A stretch of 64,000 nucleotides of DNA from Phlebopus portentosus. Its lineage: Eukaryota > Basidiomycota > Agaricomycetes > Boletales > Boletinellaceae. The position numbers and the translations under genes were made by a program. Of the stretch, positions 54,910 through 64,000 are shown piece after piece. The notes beneath the pieces were generated by a model. That model ran no database searches. It was not told the DNA's origin and was given only the letters and a program-made list of their open reading frames with translations. The DNA is taken from assembly GCA_037892935.1 (NCBI GenBank), contig JAYXKI010000001.1:558001-622000 (forward strand). Direction: 5' to 3'. Every line of letters starts with the position of its first letter. The first letter of the stretch is position 1.

Positions 54910-56826
54910 TCAAAAATGAGCTGAAAGCTCACACTGAGAATGGTTTCCCACAAAAGTTGAATCTCCGCCAATATTCATATCTTCGCCGGACGAGACATCT
55001 GCATGTTTGTATTCTAAGGACAAATCATCCGTTCTCGGCGTGGAAGATGGGTGTGATCGCCCCAAGGGCAAGACGAGAACCTTAGGCGGAGACGGTCTAT
55101 CTTCGACCATGGAGTTATCATCATGCTCGTCATCTTCTCTCTGCCGTCGTCTGATGCTTGCTGGACTTCCTCGTGGACGTCCTGACGCATCCCGAATGGG
55201 CGGCAAAATCACGGACTCCGGGGAGTCGCGGTCAATCACTAGGCTTGTTGCCCCCGTTTGCACCCATGCTCTTGTTCGTTCTCGCCACGAGTAGCCGTCT
55301 TCTGGGGCACCCGCGACCCGGGAGCTATCGTAGTGTACCATGCCCCTGTAGTCGTCTGAACGATCTGTTCTTGATAATGGTCCAGGGACAACCGGTTTTG
55401 CGAGGGATAGAGAGCTCAATGGAGGGAGAACACGCTCATCAACAGTGTCCTGAGGAAGAGGTTTAGGTGAGAAAGAAGTGGGGATCTTCTGTGACCTTCC
55501 CGCTTGTCTTGCACCAAATCCGGGAGGGGAAGCAGTTGAGTTGCTGTCGATATCAGAAATGCCATGACTTTCTCTCCAGTCCCGTGCTTTGTTTGATGGG
55601 CTACTGGCATCGGCAGCTTCCGTCCTACTGGGGTAAGGATCCAGATCACTAACCCTATCGTGCATCCGCAAGTCCGCACCGAGATGTGCATACTTGCGCA
55701 ATGGAGAGTAATGATGTGAATTGGAATGGGCGGATTCGAAATAGCGCCGCTTTCCCTTATCGAGCAGGTGCTTAGATTCCGGAAAGCATCTCGTGAACCC
55801 AGATAGGCGAGACGTTGGGTATCCTCCGAATGATGCGATGGAGTTGAGTTTGCTCTACCACGTTGAACGCCGGAAGTAGGTACGCCATATGAACTCCGAT
55901 CGTTCTGAACATCTTCCCTAAAAGGAGCTTCAATAGGTCCGTACGAGCCCTGTTCCTCAAGGCGGAGAGACGGGACATTCGGACTCCTTGATGGTTTATG
56001 TGACGCAAGCAGAGGAGACTGAGTCAAGCCACTGTATAACGCTCCGGAGCTGTTAGACCGTATACTAGGGTAGGGGATCGCTCGTGGACGATCATGAGAG
56101 ACCATACTGTTTCCGAGAGTGTGCTGCTCATGCCGGAAGCTTGGTGGTCTAGTAAACCTACTTGAGGTAGATTGATTCCTATCCTGAGGATGCGATGGCT
56201 TAACAACATCAGCATGAATCCGATCGAGTTCGTGAGGTACTGGATTGCTAGATGACGCGGAAAGAATTAATGGTTCGGTATTTTCTGTGGGCTTAGCGAC
56301 ACGAAAGGCGGCAACACGTCCAGTGAACTTTGATTCCTAATTAAAGAGGATGAATGAATGATTCAAACAAATACCCGCATGTTTGGGCTACCACATACCG
56401 CGGACATGGCATTTGCACCATTTACAGCGTTGGTATTCTTGCAGCCCATTTTGTGTTTATTCCAGTTCGCTGCGTAATACCTTCCGGTTGCATTGAGTCG
56501 AATAGGTCGATGGCATCCCGCACAGGTGACACTATGAGGACCGACATCGTATGCATCTGGATCTTCTTCCAGGCGTCTCCGACGCTCATCTTCAGCAGAC
56601 CACGTGCGCTTGGGTTGCAGTGCCATACAAAGTTTTGAGAGTGGAGGAAATGTCTGAGGAACAAGCAGAGGACCGGAGAGATTATCTCGAAGACTAAATG
56701 TTTCCACGAGCGGAGTCTCGTCAAATTTCGCACTCTATAATGGAAGACCATCTAAGAAAAAATCACTTACATTGATGATTGCATGAATTTCGCCAGATGT
56801 GTCTGGAATAATCGGCGGATATAGTG
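54910..56826 (-). CDS. fungal conserved protein with a CxxC...HxxxxC zinc-like motif
   Basis: I do not recognise a named function. The conserved N-terminal part reads SGEIHAIINSAKFDETPLVE, LSGPLLVPQTFPPLSKLCMA, LQPKRTWSAEDERRRRLEED, then SVTCAGCHRPIRLNATGRYY and AANWNKHKMGC: a CxxC and an HxxxxC likely to bind zinc, resembling a small DNA- or RNA-binding finger. An intron near 56760 and one near 56340-56400 join it to a disordered Ser/Pro/Arg-rich region. Around 55800-55900 the reading frame must shift: HHSEDTQRLAYLGS is in one frame and SKHLLDKGKRRYFES with all that follows in another, most simply across an intron, though no ideal splice pair was found. It ends SQCELSAHF at 54910. The start codon is unsure; the first ATG in the conserved frame is internal (MALQPKRTW). 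Confidence 0.55.
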
Positions 56827-57943
56827 AAATTTCTCGTTAGAAGACAAGGTCACGACGATGAAGCCACAGAGGCTGTATATATCTTTGCATACAGTATTTA
56901 ACCAGATTTTCGTATCGCCGAATAGGGTTGAAATAGCACCGACCATGAGTTGATGTCAAGACGGGCGCATAAAATGCATGCCGCAGTGACTCGGGTGGAG
57001 GGAAGAGAGAGAATGTCTTCTTGTTCCCGAGATCGTGGCTTTGTAATTTATCCCGGCGAAAGAGCGATTTGCGTCTGAGCACTGATATATGGTCCGTCTT
57101 ATCCCCTGGACTCTTCGGAACCCGACCAGCCCACAGGGGGGCTGTTTGAGAAGAAGAGAGGTAGCTGACCTTTAAATTCGCGCGGCGATCGCCTTACCGA
57201 AATACAAAAACTTGGCCCATCAAGGAAGGTCTGAGTAGAATTTCATCTTCCGATTGGCCGCAAAGAAAAGCACAAAACCAGCTAATTGAGGATTACAGTG
57301 ATAGCGCCCGAAGTTTAAAACAGCGCTCGGTTCTGGCCAAGGGAAATATTGTCAAGACTATTCAAAGAACTTTTCAGTGTGAACTTACCTGCTCACTATT
57401 CCTTTGTGATCGGAAAGGGTATCTTCCTGGCCTCTCACTATCTCACACCGAATGTGGACAGAAGATGATGATATCGGCAGGGACGCGGTTCTGTTATTCC
57501 AAAACGGTCAGGTAACTTCCCGTCCGCTTTAGACCGAAAAGTCGACCGGTCACAGACGGTCCTATGTGAAGTATAGACTAGAGCTAGATAGAATGCAAGA
57601 ATTAGACAGACCAAAGCAAGTGTTCAAACTCTGTGAGCTATGAGCCGAGGCTAAGTTTGTCTTATTGTATTCTTTTCCTTTTCCCTTTCTTCTGAAGCAT
57701 TAGCCGGGTTACTAGACACCAAGCTTCGAAACAGCACAAGATGTTTTCTGGGTGAACATAGCAACGGCGATGCAGAATTCAGCAGCTGAGCAAGAACAGA
57801 GACTACATACAGGAAACGACAAATTTTCGTTTTTTACTGCGGTTTCTTATCTCACGTGACCGAAACAGAAGAGTCGATTTTTGAATTGACCGTCATTTGT
57901 CAGTGACTTACACGGTGACGCTCACTCGCACCCAGCATCCAGG
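56827..57943. other. divergent intergenic region
   Basis: Lies between the zinc-motif gene and the MPP-alpha gene. The minus-strand frame 56837-57082 may be a missed 5' exon of the former, but a stop at 56837-56839 and no clear splice site leave this open. Nothing else recognised. Confidence 0.45.
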
Positions 57944-59686
57944 ATGCGCAGAATTGTCTCCTCGGCTGCGCGAAGAGTTCATCAAGCTCGTTCGCTACAT
58001 TCTGGTTCTGGTTTTGGTTCTAGGGCTCCGCTCGTTCAAATAACGACTCTTCCGAACAAAATACGAGTAACGACAGAAGGAGTACCTGGACACTTTGCAG
58101 GCGTGGGCTTGTTTGTAGATGCAGGTTCTCGGTACGAAACGCCAGAGAACTCGGGCGTTAGCCATTTTCTTGACAGGCTAGCATTCAAGGTAAAACCAGT
58201 GAAAACTTCAACGAGACATTCGGCTCACTTGTTCACAGAGCACCCGAGCGCGTTCCGATCTTGAAATGGCTTCTGCCATCCATACTCTAGGCGGCCAAAT
58301 ACAATGCTCTTCGTCACGCGAGGCAATGATGTATCAATCCGTTCACTTCCAAAGTGCGACTCCACTAGCGCTTTCGGTCATTGCCGACACTGTGCTCAAT
58401 CCTGCTTTCCTTCCGGAGGAGATTGAGGGACAGCGGGATGCAACTCGCTACGAAATCCGCGAAATCCGAGCTAAACCAGAGCTGATCCTCCCTGAGATCT
58501 TGCATGAGGTGGCGTACGGTGGGAAAGGTCTAGGAAATCCGATTTTGTGCCCAGAAGAACGGATTGATTTAATTAACGCGGATACTTTGCGAGACTTTAT
58601 GGCAAAGTGGTATAGACCGGACCGAATAGTAATCGCTGGAGCAGGGATGCCTCACGAAGAACTCGTCGAGCTCGTAGACAAGTACTTCTCTTCACTAAAG
58701 GGTGAGAGTGCTCCTCTTCTGCAATCCCAACCTTTACTGCAGCAAATTGCGCCTTCCCGCCAGAACCTTCCTCCTTCACATCTACTCCAAAACTCCTCGT
58801 CCCCTTCACTGCTGAAATCATTTACCCGAGCGGCTTCGTATCTTTATCCTCAAACCGTTTCTCCAGCTTCAGGTCCAGTTGATCCTCTACCTGCATCGGA
58901 CTACACAGGAGGTCATTACTTTATTCACGAACCGGAGAGTGAATTCAACCATGTCTACCTAGCGTGGGAGGGACCAGGTATCTCGTCTCCCGACATTTAC
59001 GCTCTGGCTACAATGCAAATGCTCCTCGGAGGAGGCGGATCTTTCTCTGCCGGCGGGCCTGGAAAGGGCATGTATTCACGGCTGTATACCCACATCTTAA
59101 ACCAACATCCACAAATCGATCACTGCGAGGCGTACCACCACATTTACACGGATTCGTCTCTGATTGGGTTATTCGCAAGCTTCCTTCCCGCATCTGCGTC
59201 GCGGCATCTTCGCACTCCCGCTCAAATCATTCCTTACTTGGTGCACCAGATCAGCTTGCTCTTACATGTGCCGGTTGGCCATGCGGAGCTGAGTAAGGCG
59301 AAGAATCAATTGAAAAGCAGTCTCGTTATGGCATTAGAGAGCCGTGCGGTAGAAGTGGAAGATCTGGGAAGACAGGTGACGATATTCCCCTTTACATGAT
59401 GAGAAGGACCTTCTTTTGCTAACACTTTTTCGTACTTCTACTCCCGCTTTTGTCCGTCTATGGCCGACCATCCTTCCGCAACCAGGTCTTGGTCCACAAT
59501 CGCAAAATTCCTGTATCTGAAATGTGTGATCGCATCGATGAAATTACACCGGAGGATATACGACGAGTCGCGCACCGTGTCTTTGGACCAGATATCGCGA
59601 AGTCCGCCACCATTGTTGCCATGGGGAAGGAGGACGTAGGTGATTGGCGAGGTGTGCTGAGGAAATACAGTGTTGGGGGTGCGTGA
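57944..59686 (+). CDS. MAS2: mitochondrial processing peptidase alpha subunit
   Basis: MPP-alpha of the mitochondrial matrix, the substrate-recognising, non-catalytic partner of MPP-beta in removing presequences. The ATG at 57944 starts a presequence (MRRIVSSAARRVHQARSLHS). Then VQITTLPNKIRVTTEGVPGH, VGLFVDAGSRYETPENSGVS, HFLDRLAFK, where the beta subunit would have HFLEH. An intron near 58190-58239 joins STRARSDLEMASAIHTLGGQ. Later come LHEVAYGGKGLGNPILCPEE, FMAKWYRPDRIVIAGAGMPH, FNHVYLAWEGPGISSPDIYA and the glycine-rich loop LLGGGGSFSAGGPGKGMYSR that holds presequences. A last intron (about 59376-59486) leads to VLVHNRKIPVSEMCDRIDEI and ends KYSVGGA. The missing zinc-binding residues are the family norm for the alpha subunit. 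Confidence 0.93.
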
Positions 59687-60151
59687 GGTGCCGAGAGGTA
59701 GAGTTGCTTCACGGGGTCTCGTGGGCCCTATTCCGAGGATCTCTGGGTGTTAGAGGTGTAACCCAGTAGCTAGAACTTTTTCTTTATTTTATGAGCAATG
59801 TAATTTACTGGCACTGGCACATTTACCATTCAAACTTTTGTCTGGTGGTTTACTTAGGGCGCGATGAGATAGTTCTATGAATAGACGGGTCGATCATTTT
59901 ACACGCTGAGAATGACGTTGATCAAGGAAGTCGCCGGAACCGGGCGCGCTTTAGTTGTTATTCAGCCTTTTTCTCTAACTTCTTCCTCTCCTTTGCATCC
60001 CCTTCGCTGCAGGAGCCCTGGAGGGTGCAGATCATCCTGGAAGCGCAGAGAAACATCTTCATAGCGCCGACATCCTGGACTATTCTACTAATACAAGTGT
60101 TATCGCAAAAGCCACGATCGGGGGAAGCGAACCGTTCATCAAACTTTGGCC
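59687..60151. other. intergenic, no gene seen
   Basis: Short gap between the MPP-alpha gene and the ceramidase gene on the same strand. No feature supported. Confidence 0.5.
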
Positions 60152-61426
60152 ATGAGTTTCCCCGTCAGTGATGCGCACAACTTCAGTCGCACGGGCGCTT
60201 GGGGTGCCGTGACTTCGACGCTAGACTTCTGCGAGGTAAATTTTCCCTGGCTATCCGTGTCTTCTGGGAAAACTTTGACTGTTTACATTTGTCTCTTTTC
60301 TGACTAGGCCAATTATCAATTCTCTGATTACATTGCTGAGATGGCGAATACCCTCTCCAATCTAGTGACAATTGCACTTGCAGTCCACGGTGCTCGTATG
60401 TCAAGAGAACAAAAACTTCCTGACCGTTACTACTTCGGTTTTCTGGTTTGTAACTTTTTCAATTGTCCTTTGGTGTCCGATCATTTACTCATTCTTGATT
60501 ACGGGAAGACTCTTGCCCTCATCGGCATTGGAAGTTTCGCATTTCATGCGACTTTGCTTCACACTGCACAATTATCCGATGAACTTCCAATGATATATAC
60601 GGTTTCCCATTCATTATACATTCTTTTCGATACTTGTCCTGGCTACAAAATTACTGCAAACAAGAAGTCGATGATTCTACTTATCGCGGTCGTGCTTTCT
60701 AATGCATTGTTCAGTTATTCTTAGTAGGCCCCGAGTTTATTGCGCTCTATGTCCGATCTAATTGTTTCTTCAGTTGGCTATACCGGAATCCAATCTATCA
60801 TCAGGTCGTCTTCGCGGCACTTATGGTAACTAATACAGCTCGCGGCACCTGGTTGCTTCGATCGTCCAAGACATCGAGTAAACTTGGCCCGATCGAGAAA
60901 AAGACAACTTCGCATCTGTTTACGTACGGCGCATGGATATTTCTCCTCGGATTTGCCATTTGGAACGTCGATAATGTGTTCTGTGATGCGTTGTCAAGGC
61001 TAAAGGCTTCCATTGGGTGGCCTGGAGCATTCTTGCTTGAAGGTGAACTTCCTTGCCATTGCTAGAGTACCTAACCACTGACGGAAGTCAACCTGAGGTC
61101 ACTCCTGGTGGCATCTTTTGACGGTGAGCGAAGCTGATTTATCATGTCGCCTCACTATTATAATGAATTTAACGCTAGGTTACTGGAGCATATTATATGG
61201 GGATTGGTACAACATGTGTGTAAATTCTCGCCTTGAAGAGAGTTGGAGCTAACCCTGCCACCTACAGACGTGTAATCTTTATTTTCCCAAATTGTCTCAA
61301 ATCAAATCACTTTCTAATTGTGTACTCAGGTCGCTTTGTATCAAGGACGATCCCAGAAAGTACACGGTCATTTACGAACGAGGGTGGTTACCTGCCGTAA
61401 GAAGGGTTTCGAAAGTGAAAGGCTAA
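60152..61426 (+). CDS. YPC1: alkaline ceramidase (YPC1/YDC1 family)
   Basis: Multi-pass ER enzyme hydrolysing ceramides to a free long-chain base and fatty acid. The ATG at 60152 gives MSFPVSDAHNFSRTGAWGAV and STLDFCE; after an intron ANYQFSDYIAEMANTLSN, the signature N-terminal block. Then LTLALIGIGSFAFHATLLHT with the zinc-binding His, AQLSDELPMIYTVSHSLYIL, SNALFSYSYWLYRNPIYHQV (joined with a GTAGGC donor near 60722), SHLFTYGAWIFLLGFAIWNV and NVFCDALSRLKASIGWPGAF. A short exon HSWWHLLT (HxxxH, the other zinc ligands) and one with YWSILYGDWYN follow. The last exon ends CIKDDPRKYTVIYERGWLPA and SKVKG. Seven hydrophobic segments and all expected metal ligands are present; the model is intact with about seven introns. 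Confidence 0.92.
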
Positions 61427-61658
61427 AATCTTCGATATTTGTCTCTTAGAAATGTCTCTTGTTCTGGTACATAGAGACGAACAAGTAACCTGCTTTCGTA
61501 GAATTTATTAAAATTAAAATATTATGTCCGTCTATGCATAAATAGCGATCCGAGCTTACTGTGAAAGGAAATCGGTCCGAGTATAGAAACTTATGTAATC
61601 AATGAATTTTCTTCATTCCGACTTCGACACGAGCTTGGTTGTGTTGTGCTAAACGCCC

Positions 61659-62912
61659 ATGCGTTGCCAACCTGTACGGATCTTGAAGGCCATAACCAGC
61701 AGAAAATATGGACAGACGCTAGTCGGTGCTGCTTCGAAAAGAACATTATGGACTTCACCCGTATGTTTGGAAGAGGCAGAGCCTGCACCTAAAGCCGAGC
61801 CAGAGCGACCAAAGGGTGTACCTCTCGTCCACGAATACGGTGGTGTAAGCATAGAAAATGCAGGTTCGCATCTTTTTGAGAATTCTTGTAAGCTTCTGAC
61901 TTATAAACTCATGCATTCGCAAGGAATACGCCCTTCGTTGACCCAGAGACTCGCGTCACATTCGGGAACAGCGGCTGACGCTCCTTCCAGCGCAGGCAAA
62001 GCACCTGACCGTCGTACTCCTAGGGATGCCCGTATAAGCTCACGAAGGCCACAGGATGGTCGCGGAAAACGTGGGCGATCAAGGTCACCATCGCGGGATC
62101 AGCAAAGACCTCGGTCTCAGGCTGCAGTTCGGACAGGTCAAGGAAAAGGGCCACCGCAGTCTGCACAGATGCGCGAGAGGTCCGGAGGACAACCTCGGAG
62201 TGGCCAACAATCACGTCCTGACCAACAGGCCCGCCCTGGCCAGCAAGCCCGTCCTGAGCAACAAGCCCGTCCTGAGCAACAAGCCCGTCCTGGCCAACAA
62301 GCCCGTCCTGGCCAACAATACCGTCCTGAGCATCAAGCCCGTCCTGACCAACAATACCGTTCTGGACAATCTCGCACTACAGACAGAGGTCCAAGAGGTC
62401 AGCAACGTGACGGCGGTGGCAGTGGTGGCGGCAAGCGTCAGGCCTCAGGTTCGAAGAGAAGACGTGCTCGGTCGAATAAAGGAGAGAAGAAATCTGCTGA
62501 AGGGGTAAAACGTACCACCGATCCGGAGCTTAACGACTACCCGAACGAAGATAGGAACCCCCCGCCGGCTAGAAAATACGACGAGAATGGCATCTTGCAG
62601 CTTAAGGGACCTCATGAACAAATCAGTCCTGTCATCGCACCGATTCTTCCTAAACTGCCGACACCTTCCATGACCACATCTGATGCAACGTCCTCGAGGT
62701 CACTGCAACTTCTGTCATATCTCGACCGTGTTCCGCCCATGCCTATTGCTCATCCAGATCATGACTTTGCGGGCATTGTTGACGACGCAAGTCGCGTGTT
62801 GACTCGCGTGAAGGAAGTGAACATGCATCGGCGCCGTGATGCTTTGAGTATTGTCGAGAAAATGGCGAAAACGGCTGGAGAGCTTGATAAAGGAGCGACT
62901 GCTAATGCTTAA
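61659..62912 (+). CDS. unrecognised basic, repeat-rich protein with possible mitochondrial presequence
   Basis: One open frame of 417 codons from a real ATG at 61659. The N-terminus, MRCQPVRILKAITSRKYGQT followed by LVGAASKRTLWTSPVCL, is basic and Ser/Thr-rich, like a mitochondrial presequence. A region at residues 60-90 might be a retained intron (gttcgc...cgcaag), which would be weak. The middle is very rich in Arg, Gln, Pro and Ser and contains about eight RPxQQA hexapeptides (62214-62367). A basic GSKRRRARSNKGEKK stretch and a better-ordered C-terminus (ENGILQLKGPHEQISPVIAP, LQLLSYLDRVPPMPIAHPDH, VLTRVKEVNMHRRRDALSIV) follow. I know no family for it. RNA binding is a possibility given the Arg/Gln-rich core. 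Confidence 0.6.
   Translation: MRCQPVRILKAITSRKYGQTLVGAASKRTLWTSPVCLEEAEPAPKAEPERPKGVPLVHEYGGVSIENAGSHLFENSCKLLTYKLMHSQGIRPSLTQRLASHSGTAADAPSSAGKAPDRRTPRDARISSRRPQDGRGKRGRSRSPSRDQQRPRSQAAVRTGQGKGPPQSAQMRERSGGQPRSGQQSRPDQQARPGQQARPEQQARPEQQARPGQQARPGQQYRPEHQARPDQQYRSGQSRTTDRGPRGQQRDGGGSGGGKRQASGSKRRRARSNKGEKKSAEGVKRTTDPELNDYPNEDRNPPPARKYDENGILQLKGPHEQISPVIAPILPKLPTPSMTTSDATSSRSLQLLSYLDRVPPMPIAHPDHDFAGIVDDASRVLTRVKEVNMHRRRDALSIVEKMAKTAGELDKGATANA
62214..62367 (+). repeat. 18-bp coding repeat (RPxQQA)n
   Basis: Tandem 18-bp units related to cgtcctggccaacaagcc, about eight, each encoding one RP(G/E/D)QQ(A/Y) hexapeptide. Neighbouring units are nearly identical in DNA, pointing to recent expansion by slippage or unequal exchange. 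Confidence 0.9.
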
Positions 62913-63211
62913 ATACATTAATACATTATGACATTGTTACTCGTCATAACTAACTGGCAATCTATCTATCCTTAAGCTGCAAGTGTTTGAAATATGTACT
63001 TTGGTTTACATGTCTCGTTTGAAACGACATCCGAACACGGCATCGTCTCGTACTGAAAGTTTCCAAGAGAAATGTTAGGAATAAATACTGCATTCTCCTG
63101 GACATGAAGCAGGTGTAGGGAAGTGGAATCCTAAATCTGTTACAACCGGTAGATAAAGGCGAAAGATGCAAACGCAGTAAACAGTTGACGGGCGCTAGCA
63201 GAGCGCAGCGA

Positions 63212-64000
63212 CTACCTTCCCGTACTGATACTCTCCGCGAAAGTATCGTGGTGCACTTCACCATGAGCCATTCCATCAGCAAACGACGGTGGATCACCAT
63301 CACTCTCCACGTCCGACATACCATCAGCCATTCTTCTACTCGCCACTTCACGAACCGTTGCACTCGGCAACTCGAAGTCTACTTCTTTTCCGGTGTCGAA
63401 CGGCGGTACGTCTAGCCCAAACGCTTTGACAGAACGCCCCGTCTTGCGGCCGGGCTCTACGTTGTGCTTTGACGCTGCCAACAGAGAACCTAGTGGCTTC
63501 GCCTTCCTGCCCTTGCCAGTGGACGTAGGAATCTCATAACTACGCATCGAGATGACTGATAGAGACTCTGGCCTGAATAACGACTCGGGTGGTAGAGAAC
63601 TCGACGGCTCGCGACGAACGAGCGGCGTGGACTGGCGTCTTTGTCTCTTGCTCATAGGTTCTAAAAAAGCTGAACCGGGGGACATCTCGCGATTCTCAGC
63701 AATAATAGAATCCGCAGCAGTTTCGAGAGCCGCTGGCGGTGTGATGGGCTCATCAGCTGTCGGTGTTTCGTTCACCTCGCGTTGTTCTACGACGTCGATA
63801 TCTCCCTCATGATCCGGCTGAGCCAGCTGGCGTAAATGTGCGTATATGTCAGATTGATCGTCCAGCGGAGGCAACATAGGCATTTTCTCCCATCCTGCGG
63901 GACTCCAGGCCGGTGGAGCGATTTCGTCCATTTCTACGTCCTCGACTTCGGTCGGAAGGTGATCCGGCAGTGATAGCTCGAGGGTTACGGGCTGTTCTGT
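63212..64000 (-). CDS. unrecognised disordered protein, 5' partial
   Basis: The reading frame is open from the right edge (TEQPVTLELSLPDHLPTEVE) to a stop at 63212-63214, more than 260 codons. It is acidic and Ser/Pro-rich with SKRQRRQSTPLVRREPSS, TSTGKGRKAKPLGSLLAASK, VKAFGLDVPPFDTGKEVDFE. Basic patches in an acidic chain suggest a nuclear protein, but no family is recognised. A GTAGTC splice donor coincides with the stop, so a further 3' exon is possible. The start lies outside the window. Confidence 0.55.
   Translation of the reverse strand, partial: TEQPVTLELSLPDHLPTEVEDVEMDEIAPPAWSPAGWEKMPMLPPLDDQSDIYAHLRQLAQPDHEGDIDVVEQREVNETPTADEPITPPAALETAADSIIAENREMSPGSAFLEPMSKRQRRQSTPLVRREPSSSLPPESLFRPESLSVISMRSYEIPTSTGKGRKAKPLGSLLAASKHNVEPGRKTGRSVKAFGLDVPPFDTGKEVDFELPSATVREVASRRMADGMSDVESDGDPPSFADGMAHGEVHHDTFAESISTGR

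Noticed and set aside
62214..62367. CRISPR-like spaced repeat
   Set aside because: The units are directly adjacent 18-bp coding repeats without spacers, in a eukaryotic genome.
62056..62508. 150-codon frame with KPVL repeats
   Set aside because: Frame-shifted shadow of the 18-bp repeat in the gene at 61659-62912.

Overview
This window looks like nuclear DNA of a filamentous basidiomycete, most likely an Agaricomycete. Genes lie on both strands and are split by many short GT-AG introns (about 45-70 nt, often with a CTRAC or TACTAAT branch site). The gene set is fungal: INO80 subunit Ies1, PalI/Rim9, YPC1-type ceramidase, TauD dioxygenase and a ricin-B/CBM13-like protein. All gene models were spliced by eye; where a splice join or start is unsure this is stated.

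Layout. 1-5.4 kb: a TauD-family dioxygenase (3' end off the left edge) and an Ies1 homologue. 5.4-12.2 kb: a 2.2-kb segmental duplication carrying a GHITM/Bax-inhibitor-1-type membrane protein. The left copy is a pseudogene (no start codon, one splice donor deleted); the right copy is intact. Between the copies sit two small nucleotidyltransferase-like genes. 12.4-18.0 kb: two WD40 genes, TBL1-like and DCAF11/LEC14B-like. 18.1-20.5 kb: a ricin-B-like protein and an APH-fold kinase-like protein. 20.9-28.1 kb: two tandem, divergent elongation factor 2 genes. 28.4-32.3 kb: two tandem secreted agmatinase/arginase-family genes. 33.0-41.5 kb is GC-rich: PalI/Rim9, an O-fucosyltransferase-like type II membrane protein, and, divergently transcribed, a GDP-fucose-transporter-like protein with an 11-nt micro-exon and two unusually long introns. 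41.5-47.3 kb is gene-poor and holds a tandem repeat and simple repeats. 47.3-64 kb: a condensation-type acyltransferase, an Rsc9-like chromatin protein, an F-box protein of FBXO21 type, a zinc-motif protein, MPP-alpha, alkaline ceramidase and two unrecognised proteins, the last running off the right edge.

Themes. Local duplication is the main signal: GHITM, EF2, agmatinase and perhaps the two nucleotidyltransferase-like genes occur as neighbours, at different stages of divergence and decay. The second theme is a probable functional pair, a GDP-fucose-transporter-like gene and a fucosyltransferase-like gene sharing a 436-bp divergent promoter, which would link import of the sugar donor into the secretory pathway with its use. 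Most other genes are housekeeping: chromatin (Ies1, Rsc9, TBL1), ubiquitin ligase receptors (DCAF11, FBXO21), mitochondria (GHITM, MPP-alpha) and translation (EF2).
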